A DNA stretch of 64,000 nucleotides from Fonsecaea monophora (GCF_001642475.1 NW_019173946.1:124001-188000), one strand, 5' to 3'. Positions 33,412-44,921 are shown, counted from the first letter of the stretch. Notes: generated by a model not told the origin, from the letters alone. Program-made: numbers and translations.

Positions 33412-33754
33412 ATGTCGGAAATTGTAAAGGGTGTCAGCAACTTGTTTGCCTCCGTCTTCGAGATCATCACCGGTATCTTCATCACCGCGTTCAACATCTT
33501 CGAGGGCGCTTTGAACGCAGTCATTGGCCTCCTCAAGAACACGTTCAACTTGGCCGAAGGTGTTCTTGGCTTCCTCATCGGTAGGTCATCGAATAGTATG
33601 CACTGGAGAAAGAGTCACAGGTCTGACCTGAGCAGGAAACATATTCCTCATCGGAACGCTGTGTGCGGTCTACTTCGGGTATGTCTTGTACCAACAACGT
33701 CAGGGCAACCGACCGGCTCCGATCTCGAAAGTGGCGACGGGGAAGACACAATGA
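33412..33754 (+). CDS. Small two-helix membrane protein, function unknown
   Basis: Exons 33412-33580 and 33636-33754 encode 95 residues: MSEIVKGVSNLFASVFEIIT, an amphipathic/hydrophobic N-terminal half (FITAFNIFEGALNAVIGLLKNTFNLAEGVLGFLIG) and a clear membrane helix NIFLIGTLCAVYFGYVLYQQ, then a short basic tail ending GKTQ. The GTAGGT...GCAG intron falls in the Ile-Gly junction between the two parts. The unspliced open frame to 33858 is not the real C-terminus. The heptad-like spacing of Phe/Ile and Asn resembles small membrane-shaping proteins, but I do not recognise the family. Confidence 0.75.
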
Positions 33755-34429
33755 GCGCGAGGATATACTATGGGCGGAAGCAAGTTGGAATAAGTAATCA
33801 GTCCGTGGGAAACAACCGTCAAGTGTGTTGGGTTGCAATCAGGGGCAATTTGCTATAATGCGATGTTATAGTGAGGGAGAGGTTTGAGTGAAAGCATGGC
33901 AAAGGAGAGAGCGCGGGCCGAGGCCGTCGGCGATGATCGATTGCCTCCTCAGCTACTCGGTAGAACTGCCATTTGTTGGTTCATTTTTCTGTTTCAATTA
34001 GCATCGCGACAGCTAGTCCGATATATGGAACGAAGCTATGGTCGGAGAAGGAAAACGAATTTGCTTCGGATGCGTCAGGGCAATAAAGGACAATTGCCGA
34101 GGTAAAATGTGCGCCGTGTGAGTGGCTGCGATGCTGCATCTTCAACTGCGCTCACTTGCCTCGATCGCCGAGAACGCTCCCCTTAACCACTGTGATTCCC
34201 CTTCAATTTGTGGTTTGTCCTTCCGAATTCCTCCATTGATCCCCAATTCTTCCTCTGCGCATGCGTCAAGGTCTGTGAGCTACAAAAAGCGGGCACCCGT
34301 TGACTCTTCTTCGTTCATTTCGCTACACTCCTTTCTCGTTCCTCTTTGCTGATTCTATTCTACCCCTCCTTTTCTATCAACACCACATTCCGTCGCGCTC
34401 GAAGCATTTTGCGCCAGACTCCCGCCATC
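33755..34429. other. Upstream region of the peroxisomal carrier
   Basis: It ends in a C/T-rich leader before the carrier ATG. Short frames are unconvincing. Confidence 0.4.
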
Positions 34430-35500
34430 ATGTCCAACGTCAAGGAAATCGCGCCCTCCCCTACCGAGGCCGACCTCGATTCGAAGTCCTCCGGTGCAGT
34501 CAGCACCACCCCCGCGACCTCCGCCGCTCAGCAGAGCGACAACATTGCCCATGCGTTGGCCGGAGCGGGCGGTGGCCTTCTCGCGATGACCCTTACCTAC
34601 CCCCTGATCACTCTCTCAACCCGCGCACAGGTCGAGTCGAAGCGAGCTGATACCTCCACAATCGCCGCTGTGAGGCACATCATTCAGCGGGAGGGTTTGG
34701 GTGGACTCTATGCAGGACTTGAGAGCGCCTTGTTTGGTATTTCGGTCACCAACTTCGTCTATTACTATTGGTATGAGTGGACCCGCGCATTCTTTGAGAA
34801 AGCGGCCGTCACAGCAGGTCGAGCCAGCAAGAAGCTCACCACTGTGGAGAGCATGATTGCCGGCGCGATCGCGGGGTCGGCAACTGTCCTCCTCACCAAC
34901 CCTATCTGGGTCATCAACACAAGGATGACTGCCCGGAAGAGTGATTCTGGAGAAGGTGAACTTCCGGGTGGTGAAAAGAGACAGGTCAAGAAACCCAGCA
35001 CCATCGGGACCTTGTTGAGCCTTCTCAAGGAGGAGGGGCCTTCGGCGCTTTTCGCCGGCGTGCTTCCGGCTTTGGTCTTGGTGATCAACCCGATCCTACA
35101 ATATACGATCTACGAACAGTTCCGCAACTTTTTGGAGAAGAAGAGGAAGTTTGGTCCTCGTGATGCCTTTTACCTGGGTGCTCTGGGCAAGTTGCTGGCG
35201 ACGACCATCACGTATCCATATATCACTGTCAAAGCCAGGGCCCACGTGGCAAGCAAAGATGATCCCCATGAGGGAATGTGGAAGAGCCTGAACAGAATCG
35301 TCAAGGAGGAAGGCTGGGGCGGCTTGTACAAGGGTGAGCGGGAGTCTGTTCTTTCTCACTTCATTGACTAATCTTGTCTAGGTCTCGTCCCTAAAGTCAG
35401 CCAGAGTGTCTTGACTGCAGCTTTCCTTTTTGCCTTCAAGGATGTTCTGTATGACATGACCGTCGACATGCGCAGAAGGGCAAAGGCCATCAAAGCATAA
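34430..35500 (+). CDS. ANT1: Peroxisomal adenine nucleotide carrier, PMP47/Ant1-like
   Basis: Mitochondrial-carrier-family protein of 340 residues, exons 34430-35333 and 35382-35500. Three repeats of about 100 residues are visible, each with its P-x-x-x-x-x-R/K turn: YPLITLSTRAQVE, NPIWVINTRMTARK and YPYITVKARAHVA, each followed by G-L-x-x-L/Y-K-G-type ends (GGLYAGLES, SALFAGVLPAL, GGLYKGLVPK). The pattern NPIWVINTRM is typical of peroxisomal PMP47-type ATP/AMP exchangers, which supply ATP for fatty-acid activation inside peroxisomes. The frame continues briefly past the true donor (AAGG|GTGAGC), so the exon 2 end (KVSQSVLTAAFLFAFKDVL) is needed for a complete sixth helix. Confidence 0.9.
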
Positions 35501-37086
35501 GGTCGAGAATCAAGGCCGCCTCCAAGGCGGGAGACTCGGCTTCAGGGAAGAATGTCTGGGAATCACGACATCTCCGCGCCAGCATTGCGAGACTCGCGTT
35601 GAAAGCGGAAATGGCCCTCTTGCTATCAACATGATGAGATATGTGAGTCGCACTCGCGAAAGAGCTCGCTGGATGAGTCGAAACACAAGACCATCTAGCG
35701 ACCAAGTAGAACGAGAATTGGGAAGGGGAGAAGGATGTGGTGTACGCCTCTAAAAGTATTTCAGAGCTGGGGACATGTGTTCTAGGATAGACGGGATGGT
35801 AGAGCATCTACTTGTACATTGAATCTATTTGCCACTATTAGAACTTGAACATGGTCAGTAAGCAGGGATCACTTTTTGTATGAGCAGGTAGGTGGGGGGT
35901 TAGGTAGGTAGGTAGGTAGGTAGGCAAGTACCTAGTCAAGGTAAATAGGTCGTGGAAGAAAATACAAGTACCGCATACCTTAATGTATATTAACATGATC
36001 ATTTTTCAACTGCTGCTAGGCTAATTAATTCCTAGGCCAGGATTTGCGGCGCCCAATGGCTCAAGGGCATACGCCAAGGCATCTCCTGGTCCTATACTAC
36101 ACGAAGACGTCAAATCTCTCGCGTCCCTTGACTGATTCCCACGCTCAGGCAGTTCCAGCGCTTCTCAAAGCATAAGGTCAAGGTGTCTCTGCTTGTGCAC
36201 AAGAGGGTCCATTTTTCTGCCACATGAGGTTGATGGAAAGAAACCCCTCCCACAGCCAGCGATGTAAGTATGCTGCTCAACGACCCCAGCAATGCGGCGA
36301 GAGCTACAACCTATTCTTCCCCAGTGTCTGGTCAGCCGCAGTGTACTCAAGACCCACCCCGCCGTGTCACCTTTTGTAGACGAATCTATTCAAGGCATCT
36401 GGAACCCACTCCGCAAAGGGCGTAATTGAGGACTCGATTGCAGCTTTTGACTGGATAAACGTCGTCGAAGCGGATCAGGCTGGAAGACCCATCTGATGAG
36501 GCGTCTGAGGTCTGGAACGAAAGGATCAAGTATATCGAGACTTCCGGAATACAGGGCACGACAGGACATGGATAATGTCGAGGTCAAGAGGGTTAACGGA
36601 GAATGAAAGAGCTGGGAATGCGAACCAAGTCGAAGTGTGATGTTGTGCCTCATGCGAAATGCAGGCGACAGGTACATAAATAGTAGAGCAGAACCGCTCA
36701 GTCACGGGGATCATGTGTTGTTAGGATCCCAGTCGTGGTTCGTCAACCCAACCACACTTTACTTCTCTACCAAACTTTTCGCCGTGAGGACCTATCTATC
36801 TACCCACGGGTGTCTACGCTCCGTGACTGGTGAACCATATCGTTCTATTCGTCCCAGAAAATGTCTAGCTGCAATGAATTAGCCTCTTCATCCCTCTATT
36901 CCCGCCTTAAGGTCAGGGTTTTCGCACTGAGCAACTACCTACTGCCTCTACGGAAATCCTGGACGCTGTACTTTATTACAAGGGCCTGATAGTAATCAGC
37001 TTCTGACAATGAAATTGGTCTCTGGCCCTTTGAAATTTTGATTCTCACGATACCAAACTCTCTCCTCAACACTTTCGATCATTACA
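35501..37086. other. Long intergenic region, no gene recognised
   Basis: It is 1.6 kb long with a perfect TAGG repeat at 35901-35924. Frames on the minus strand at 36390-36714 and 35490-35807 show no family and no good splice structure. Confidence 0.4.
35901..35924. repeat. (TAGG)6 microsatellite
   Basis: Six perfect TAGG units 400 bases after the carrier gene. The same unit occurs as a shorter run at 7306-7320, also just past a gene end. Confidence 0.85.
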
Positions 37087-38094
37087 ATGGCGGAAAAAAT
37101 CCACACGAGGCTTCTTATCCTGTCCGATACACACGGCGAGGATTTCGGCCCAGAGGATCGGCCTCGACAGCGTGTGGATGTGGCTCTGCACTGTGGTGAC
37201 CTCACCGACGGCTCAAAACTAGAGGAATTTCGGACCTCGATCGAGATGCTCAAGAAGATTGATGCTCCTCTCAAATTAGTCATCGCTGGAAACCATGATT
37301 TCACCATGGACATTACTGCCTTCGAATCCAAACTTGCGGAGGCATCGCAACCCCTGGATCCTGAGATTGTGGCTCGTGAATACGGCACCCTAGGCCAAGC
37401 TAGACAACTATTCGAGGACGCAAGGAGCGAGGGCATCGTCTTTTTAAATGAGGGAACCCACCGTTTCGCACTTGAAAATGGAGCGATGCTAAAGGTTTAT
37501 GCCAGTCCGTACACTCCCGCCTTGGGTGCATGGGGATTTCAATATCACCCAAACAACGGGCGCCGGTTCGATATCGAAGAAGACACCGACGTCGTCATGA
37601 CGCACGGCCCTCCGAAAGGCATCATGGACATGACTCACGGCCGCGAACGTGCGGGTTGTCCCGACCTCTTTACCGCCGTGGCCCATGCCCGACCCCGCGT
37701 CCACTGTTTCGGCCACATCCACGAGGGTTGGGGTGCAAAGGTGGTGACCTGGAAAGACAGCGGGTTTGACCAACCATCCCATTTCACCTCCATCGACAAC
37801 GAGAATTCGCCAGTTGTCGAGAAATTGGCTACGCTCCGAGTGACCACATTCGACTCAGACGAGACCATCCAGGAAAAGCGTGCGAAGCTGGAACAGCTGA
37901 ACAACAATAAATGTGCCACAACAAGTCACTGCAGCCATGATGACTATGAGCTGGATGCAGGCAAGGAAACACTGTTCGTCAACGCCTCCATTGTGGGACA
38001 CGAGGGCTTTGTACAGAGACCCTGGTTGGTCGATTTGGAGCTTGCGAAGCACACGGCATTGAAGATGCGGCCATTTGTCCAAAATTTGTGTTGA
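37087..38094 (+). CDS. Calcineurin-like metallophosphoesterase
   Basis: A single exon, 335 residues. The dimetal centre is complete: Asp14 and His16 (ILSDTHGED), Asp38 (HCGDLTDG), Asn69-His70 (VIAGNHDF), His in VVMTHGPP and Gly-His-x-His in CFGHIHEGWG. The fungal branch with DTHG near the N-terminus and a C-terminal ...LFVNASIVGHEG...RPWLVDL resembles MPPED1/239FB-type phosphodiesterases, which hydrolyse 2',3'-cyclic or nitrophenyl phosphodiesters; in vivo substrate unknown. The stop codon lies only 11 bases from that of the convergent gene, so their 3' UTRs must overlap. Confidence 0.92.
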   Translation: MAEKIHTRLLILSDTHGEDFGPEDRPRQRVDVALHCGDLTDGSKLEEFRTSIEMLKKIDAPLKLVIAGNHDFTMDITAFESKLAEASQPLDPEIVAREYGTLGQARQLFEDARSEGIVFLNEGTHRFALENGAMLKVYASPYTPALGAWGFQYHPNNGRRFDIEEDTDVVMTHGPPKGIMDMTHGRERAGCPDLFTAVAHARPRVHCFGHIHEGWGAKVVTWKDSGFDQPSHFTSIDNENSPVVEKLATLRVTTFDSDETIQEKRAKLEQLNNNKCATTSHCSHDDYELDAGKETLFVNASIVGHEGFVQRPWLVDLELAKHTALKMRPFVQNLC

Positions 38095-38105
38095 GAAAAT
38101 ACAAA

Positions 38106-38732
38106 TTAAGACATTACGAAATGGTATGTAAGCTGCCAATTATTGGCGCTTAATACTGCTCCCAGCACCAAGCGATCCAGCTTCCCCAGACTAGACTCCC
38201 CTGCGCTGCGCATACACTCCAGTTCCTCGTCGTCGAGCTCTGGAAGTAATTGACCCATGCACGCCACCCTCAACAATAGCCATTGAAAGTCTTCAACTTC
38301 ACCATCGCTCCCACGATCGACCACCGTCACGGCCCGCAACCTCAACAAATCCGACACGGACGCAACAGACTCTGCAAAGAAGGGTTCTGTCATGTGAATC
38401 CGTTCGATGCACCCGTTGCCGATCTCGAGCAGGTCGACTCGGAGTCGGATGTCTTGTCTAGGGGCATCGAACGAGATTTTGCCGTCGGATTCGAAGCAAA
38501 GGTTGGGGGCGCCGGCCAAAATACCCTTCCAGATATCAGTTAACGCGCTGGAAGGGGCCGCAACATCCACGTCCTCTGTCACAAGGACCGAGGAGTGGGC
38601 AATGCTGGCTGCGCAGCCAACCAGGATGGTATGACGACGTAATTCTGGCCGGACTAGGCGGGTGATCGAGCGGAAGCACTCGCAGAGTGCTTCCCGCAGT
38701 GGTGCAGCGATGGTGGAGTTGGACTTCGGCAT
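38106..38732 (-). CDS. Nucleotidyltransferase-fold protein, function unknown
   Basis: A single exon of 208 residues. The pattern ILVGCAASIAHSS followed by TEDVDVAAP (G-C/G ... D-x-D) and, later, RLRVDLLEIG (third acidic residue) fits a minimal nucleotidyltransferase domain like those of AbiEii-type and other NTase-fold proteins. The first motif has Gly-Cys instead of Gly-Gly/Ser. The C-terminal third (LLRLRAVTVVDRG, DFQWLLLRVACMGQLLPEL) is helical. Many fungi have such small NTase-like proteins of unknown role. Tail to tail with the metallophosphoesterase. Confidence 0.7.
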   Translation of the reverse strand: MPKSNSTIAAPLREALCECFRSITRLVRPELRRHTILVGCAASIAHSSVLVTEDVDVAAPSSALTDIWKGILAGAPNLCFESDGKISFDAPRQDIRLRVDLLEIGNGCIERIHMTEPFFAESVASVSDLLRLRAVTVVDRGSDGEVEDFQWLLLRVACMGQLLPELDDEELECMRSAGESSLGKLDRLVLGAVLSANNWQLTYHFVMS

Positions 38733-40044
38733 ATTTCGAGAGTAAGAGACGTGCAGGGTATTGCAGAGTGGCTATTTACATTGTCAGTCAGCTTTTAGCC
38801 TTCTTGAAAATGTATCATCAACTCTTACAGGAACTGGGCGGGCAGGCAGGCAGGGGAGGTCTGGTTCCGGCTGGGGTCGCTTGCTGTATGCATCTGTCAG
38901 TAATTCCATAGTATACACGAGGAACTGCTTACGGCTGGGAGCAATATAATCGATGCAGGTGTTGATTTGTACTGGCATCTATTTATCATTAGCTCTCACC
39001 ATAGACTCATGTATAGCTATACTCACGAAACTTATACATCTATGCTATGTGCTGAGGAATGATCAGGGGACGGGGTCAGTAGAAGACGATATACTCTTCG
39101 ACTCCCCATAGCTCCTTCCCTTGACTACTTCGAATTTGCCCCGGTAGTCAGTCGTATTGAGGAAGCTGAGGGGAGTCGCTGGACAGTGCAACAACAACAA
39201 CATGATCTCACATCCCAGATTCCAATATCCAGAACCCGGAAATCGAGGTCACGCCTCCCAAATCCCAAAGAGCGATGCAGTAGACATTGATACTCTCTCG
39301 TCAATGGAACTATGTTCTTCCTGTCTCATGAAAACTAAGGACGACAGGACGACGCATACGACCAGGGACCCGTCCTGGCACAAGCAACGGCAACGCGAAG
39401 ACGAGGACGCAGATGGTGCCAACTGCATTCTTGGAAGCTATAGCCACGTCGTTGTCTTTGTTAGCTCGTACAGGAGCAGAATGACTAGCTTCTTTGATGA
39501 GATGGACAAGATTTCTGGCGCTCTATGCTGAGTAAATTGTATCTCTGCGACGTGGTGTGGATTGATCTAGGACAGGCCCACATTTGGGAGATACGTCGAC
39601 TCAGGCGTACCATCCATCTCTCGTTGAGGTTATCCAGGAATCGGGCATCGAAGTCATCACGGACTGTCCGCTACAAATGGAGTCGGATGGTCGGAACGAT
39701 GACTCGCCTCAGCTATCATGTCCTTGTACACAAGAGGTAATGCCCAAGACCGCATCCAAGCAAGTTGCGTGATTCGGCTTGACATTCCGTCGCACTCCAG
39801 CCAATCGGGCTTGCACTACACTTTACCAGTTCGCTTGGTAAACAAGAAAATTGGTCCGCGACCTGGAAATTTGCACAGAGCGGATTCGGCCGAATCGCAA
39901 CACTGATGGGTACCTCTCCATACACAGAGACCTCGAAGGTATGGATATTATTTATATCCCCGTTATATCTTCTTTCACACCAGAGAAAAAGAAATCCTCC
40001 ATATCTACGGATAGTAAATTACATTTGTTCCAACACAGGCGATC
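38733..40044. other. Intergenic, possible degraded coding sequence
   Basis: 1.3 kb upstream of the Gal80-like gene. Plus-strand frames at 39201-39531 (from an ATG) and 39584-39772 are longer than most spacers here but resemble nothing I know and lack clear splice links. They may be relics or chance. Confidence 0.35.
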
Positions 40045-41290
40045 ATGTCCAAACCAATTCGCGTGGGCTTTCTTGGCTTGTCCTCTGATGAAAAAGCTCA
40101 CCTCGCCGGCGCGTGGGGTAAGAATGCCCACCTGCCGTACTTTCAAAAGTCTCCGGACTACACCATCACGGCCCTTTGCAACTCATCTGTCGAATCGGCG
40201 GAGAAGGCGGCAAAGAAGTACGGCCTGGACACGGGGGCCAAAGTCCGCACGTATGGCGACCCGGAGTCTCTGGCCAAGGACGACAACGTCGACCTGGTTG
40301 TCTGCTCTGTAAGAGTTGACAAGCATTATCGTCTCATCAAACCGGCTTTGTTGGCCGGAAAGTCAGTCTTCTGCGAGTGGCCCCTAGCCTCGAACCTGGA
40401 GCAGATGCAAGAATTGGCCGACTTGGCCGAGCAGAAGAAGCTCAAGACCATAGTGGGCTTGCAAGGTCGCACCGGTGCCTACATTCACGCCATCAAGAAG
40501 TTTATTGGCAATGCAGAAGGTCAGTTGGGTGATATCCTCAGTACCACCTTGACGGGAAGCGCGTTCCTTCTGGGTCTAGCGACTCCAAAGGAGACGGCCT
40601 ACTTGACGGACATCAAGAAGGGGGGAAATATGTTCACGATCACGGCCATACATTGTGAGTGATCCCTTACCTTCTGCGGTACAAGTGTCAACTATCGTGG
40701 GGGTTTTCAAGCTAACACGATTGCTCTGCCCTTCCTCAGTACTTGATACTCTCACCGCTGCTCTAGGTGAGATCGAATCCCACAATATTGTGCTCAGAAA
40801 CAAACGTCCCACGGTCGCATTGACCGATAGCGCTTTCAATATCGTCGAACAGTCGTATCCCAACAGCACGCCAGATCACATTCTCGTGAATGGTGTCCTT
40901 AAGGGTGACATTCCCTTCAATTTTCACGTCCGCGGCGGGCTACCATTCAAGGACACCCCGGGCTTCGACTGGCGCATCTACTACACCAGGGGCGAAATCA
41001 GAATCACAGGGAACGAAATGCTTTGGCTGGGTGGTGACGTCAAGGTGCAGGTGTTTGACTTCCTGGCCAACAAGGTCGAGGATGTGGATTTGAACCAAGT
41101 GCTACAGGAGGATGTGAAGGACGACGTTGCCCTTAAGATGGGGTTGAAAGCTCCGGCGGACAACGTGGCCAGGCTCTATGAGGCGTTTGCGAAAGGTAAA
41201 ACCGACAAGTACCTGGACTTCAAGCAGAGTTTGAAGTGGGCGCATTTTATTGAGGAGGCATACATCGCCAATGGGTTTCCGACCAAATAG
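40045..41290 (+). CDS. Gfo/Idh/MocA-family oxidoreductase, Gal80-like
   Basis: Exons 40045-40654 and 40740-41290 encode 386 residues. The N-terminal Rossmann domain starts PIRVGFLGLSS...GAWGKNAHLPYFQKSPDYTITALCNSSVESAEKAAKKYG, and the cofactor/catalytic lysine region reads CEWPLASNLEQMQEL; where sugar dehydrogenases have Glu-Lys-Pro, Gal80-type proteins have Glu-Trp-Pro. The second half (LLDTLTAALGEI ... FHVRGGLPFKDTPGFDWRIYYTRGEIRITG) is the beta-sheet domain. Yeast Gal80 binds NAD(P) and represses Gal4; the filamentous homologues are mostly uncharacterised and may be enzymes. Missing Lys in the EKP motif argues against classical dehydrogenase chemistry. The MCT-type transporter follows on the same strand. 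Confidence 0.88.
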
Positions 41291-41706
41291 TGAAGGGTTT
41301 GTCTAAATCTCAGAGCTGAGCTTTTCAAGCAGGCGCAGAGCCTACGTATTGTCTACCATGTCTGTGGCTTTGCTCTTTAAAAGGCTCACGGAGTAACCCG
41401 GATCTGCAGCACCTCAGAAGAGTGTGAGCCCATTGGATATCGAAATATAATGCAAGTCACCATGACCTATTTGGTGATGGCCAGCATGGTATTTTATACA
41501 AACAAAGGTATCCATGACAATCGCAACCACAGTCATTGCAATCAGTGAAGAAAGATACAAACCATGATGGACTCGTCTCTCAGCCTTGCCAAGACGGAAA
41601 GCGGACACCAAAGCTTCTTTGATATACGATACGACGTCTGAAGTTTTTCATTCTTGTGTCTTCATCCTAGATAACACTTTCGCAGGACAGACAGAGTTAG
41701 ACCGCG
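41291..41706. other. Spacer between the Gal80-like gene and the transporter
   Basis: About 0.4 kb with the transporter promoter. No motif stands out. Confidence 0.4.
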
Positions 41707-43303
41707 ATGGCCCCTGACAGCGAACCTTCCCGGATGGAACTCAGAGAATATGTTGGCGACCAGCAAATTACCGATCGCTCTAATGCCCATGAAACTGCGT
41801 CTCTCCCTTCAGTCGATGGTGGAAAGGCGGCATGGCTCTTTCTTTCCGGCAGCTTCTGCATCGAGATGCTTCTCTGGGGTAACTACCCACGGTCACCTTC
41901 TCGCCTGAGACCCTGCCATCTAACCTTGTCTCCAGGCTTTCCATTCTCTTTCGGTGTGCTACAGGATTACTATTCAACCCACCCGCCTCTTTCTCGACAT
42001 CCTGCGGGTATTTCCGCCATCGGGACAACATGTTCGGTATGTTAGCACTCACGTCGGCACAACGAAGGCTTGCGAATCTGAGTCGTATTGCTAGGGAATC
42101 ATGTACTTGGGCGCGCCGCTAGTGTTCCTTGCCTTTCAGAGATGGCCGATATTCCTGCGGCGGAGTCTCTTTGTTGGCCTGGCCGTTGTCGTCCTCGCCG
42201 TCTTTCTCTCGAGCTTTGCCACCAAGACCTGGCATCTCGTTCTTACCCAGGGGATTATCTACGCCATCGGCGGCAATCTCGTCTACTACCCCATCTACAG
42301 TTTCATTGACGAGTGGTTCGTCCGCCGCAAAGGGTTCGCCTATGGGGTCATGTGGGCTGGTTCTGGATGTGGTGGGTTGGCTGGTCCGCTGGTGCTTCAC
42401 TGGGGCGTCAGCAAGTATGGTGTCGAGACTTTCTTGAGGGGCTGGTCAATTGCTCTGGTACGTCTTCCACCAGCCAGTGCCTTTCCAAAGTCGCACTCTG
42501 CTCACGATCTTGTGTAGTTCGTGTTGATCGCTCCATTTCTGTATTTTGTCAAACCACGGATTCCTCCTTCCCGATCTCACCGAGCACCGGTACGAGCTAT
42601 TATTGCTGGGTTTGGGTTTGTCAAGACAAGGCAATTCTGGGCGATAGAGATCTGCAACATCATTCAAGGGCTGGGATACTTTGTTCCTCAGCTCTATCTT
42701 CCCAGTAAGAACATTGGCGCTCCATTGAGACCCCTGTGGTTTGAAATATGTGGTTAACCTGTCACAACAGCCTATGCCCGCGTTAATGGCCTTCATTCGG
42801 GCTCACTCCTCGTATCACTACTCAACGTTGCACAAGTCCCAGGTGTCATGGTCCTCTCCGCTCTGTCAGACAAGGTTCCCGTGTACACCGTCATCCTGAT
42901 CTCGTCGCTGGGATCAACCCTGGCCATCTTCCTTCTCTGGGGTCTTGCGTCATCCTCGACGGGTCTGCTGATAACGTTTGCCTTGTGCTATGGATTCTTT
43001 GCCGGTGGGTTCACGGCCGTCTACGCCGGCGCCGCTCAGGAGTTCCGCCGTGTCACCCCCGGCGGAGACACGGGGCGCGCAGACCTGGGCAGCATGATGG
43101 GACTCCTTGGTGGCGGAAGAGGGATCGGAAACGTGGTGTGCGGTCCTGTCAGCGAGGCACTACTGCACGGCAGCAGCGTCGCAGGGTGGAAAGGTGCAGC
43201 AGGCGCCTACGCAGGCAGCTTTGGGCCACTCATTGTCTTTGCGGGCACAACGGCGGCGTTGACCATGTCGAGTTGGGCGGCCAAGGCCATGAAGATTGTT
43301 TGA
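41707..43303 (+). CDS. MFS monocarboxylate-type transporter
   Basis: Five exons, 41707-41878, 41936-42036, 42095-42457, 42518-42704 and 42771-43303, join to 451 residues; every junction is GT-AG and keeps the frame. A hydrophilic N-terminus of about 35 residues precedes DGGKAAWLFLSGSF, the helix-1 signature of MCT (SLC16-like) carriers (D-G-G/x-x-x-W), then GFPFSFGVLQDYY, a helix-4/5 block IIYAIGGNLVYYPIYSFIDEWFVRRKGFAYGVMWAGSGCGGLAGPLVL and a C-terminal half from YARVNGLHSGSLLVSLLNVAQVPGVMVLSALSDKVPV onward. Such transporters move short monocarboxylates with protons; fungal members are often orphan. It lies between the Gal80-like gene and a convergent aldo-keto reductase. Confidence 0.9.
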
Positions 43304-43568
43304 GCTCTGGAAATCAGAACAGGAAGCCGTGAACATCGACAGTTAGTGGCTGGCTTCACTTGACTCTCTTGTACGATTGGGGCCAACCGATATATCGATC
43401 CATATGATTTTTGTTGCCATTGGTCGAATGCCTCATGCCGAGTGCCTACGAGGAGAACCAGCCACACTCAACCCTATTTCCAGGTACATACAATCTCCGA
43501 AGACACGGTCAATTCGTCACTCATCTATCTTCGTTGGTAGACAAAATGGCTCTCAAGACACCTGCATT

Positions 43569-44921
43569 CTATTGCAGTCTATACCCCAGCACCTCCGCCC
43601 TCTCCGCCTCGCTCAACTTGTCCACTCCTAGCGGCGGCAAAATGGGCTGCGACCCCTGCACAAAGTCGAAATGCCCAATCCTCTTGGTGAATGCGACATC
43701 CGCGGCGCCGCGCACGGGACCGCGGGGATCATTCCCCGCAATGAAATTCATGGGGAACCCGACATCGAAGGGGTACGCGGCCTCGATGTCGTCAAGCTCC
43801 TGCGGCGAGAGGCGGATGGTCAGGGCGTCGATGTTCTGGCGGAGGTGGGCGAGTTTGCGTCCGCCGACGATGGGCGTCACGTATGGCGTCTTGTGCATGA
43901 CGTACGCGAGGGCGATTGAGGTGAGAGGCACGGCGGGCGTGCGCGCGTTGGCAATCTTTTCGAGAACGAGAGATACTTGGGCTTCCCGGCCCGTGTTGAC
44001 TGATGCCATGTTGCGGCCGCCTTCTTGCGACGTGGACGAGGGCTTGAAGTAGCCGCCCCCGAGGGCCCCCCAGGGTGCAAGCCCCATCCCCTCGTCGCGG
44101 CACATGGGGATGATGTCCCTCTCAAAGTCGCGTTGCGCGGCCGACCAGCGACCCTGGTAGACGCTGAAGGGTCTGAGGCCGTGGTGCCGTGCGTACGCAT
44201 TGGCCTTGGCCACCACCCAGGCGGGCGTGTCGCTGATGCCCAGGTACAGCACCTTGCCGCTCTGCACCAGCTGGTTGAGCGACTGCATCATCTCCTCCAC
44301 CCCCGTGGTGAAGTCCCAGTAATGGACGTACAGCAGGTCGATGTAACTCGTCCGGAGCTTCTTCAGAGACGCGTCGACGCTCAAAACCAGCGACTTGGTG
44401 CTGTTGGCCCCAAAGTTGGACTGCTGGAGCTGGGGCTCCGAGAAGACCTTGTACGCCGACGAGTATTTCGTCGCAATGACCATCTCGTCCCGTCGGTAGG
44501 GGCCGTGCAGTTCGAGCCACTCCCCGATCCACATCTCGGACTGTTCGGCTTGGTAGTTGTTCGCCCTGCCCAGCCAGCCAGCCAGAGTGTGTCAGCTCTA
44601 ACTATTCAACAGAGAAAAGCGATAACTTTGTGGGGGTTTAAAGGGATATCTAAAAGGCAAATAACTCCTATGTAGACGAGCATTGATGTCTTGAACCCCC
44701 AGTAGAACTTACGTATCAATGAAATTCCCGCCCATCTCGTAAAAATAGTCGAGGATCTCAAACGCCGTCTCCTTGGTACACTCGCCCATGACGCCGGACC
44801 AGGCGTCGCCAAAGTTCATCCCACCCAGACACAGCGGACTGACGTGGACGCTGGCGCTCGGGGCGAGGAGCCGATGGCGACCGAGCATCGATCGGGGAAG
44901 GGGCGCAGAAGGTGTCGTCAT
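43569..44921 (-). CDS. Aldo-keto reductase, norsolorinic-acid-reductase/AAD type
   Basis: NADPH-dependent carbonyl reductase of 401 residues; exons 44921-44713 and 44565-43569. The catalytic tetrad is intact: Asp69 and Tyr74 (GGNFIDTANNYQAEQSE, across the splice), Lys103 (VIATKYSS) and His151 (LLYVHYWD). The NADPH side shows GKVLYLGISDTPAWVV, YQGRWSAAQRDFERDIIPMC, GMGLAPWGALGGGYFK and PIVGGRKLAHLRQNIDAL. The branch includes aryl-alcohol dehydrogenases and the aflatoxin-pathway norsolorinic acid reductase (NorA/NorB); no other aflatoxin-like gene is nearby, so a general aryl-aldehyde or ketone role is likelier. The intron ends in a CAGC-type GGCTGGCTGG tract before its AG. Confidence 0.93.

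Noticed and set aside
36390..36714. Minus-strand frames between the carrier and the metallophosphoesterase
   Set aside because: Two overlapping frames without similarity or intron support.
43569..44921. Aflatoxin/sterigmatocystin-type cluster around the norsolorinic-acid-reductase-like gene
   Set aside because: No polyketide synthase or other pathway gene lies nearby; the AKR branch is widespread and general.
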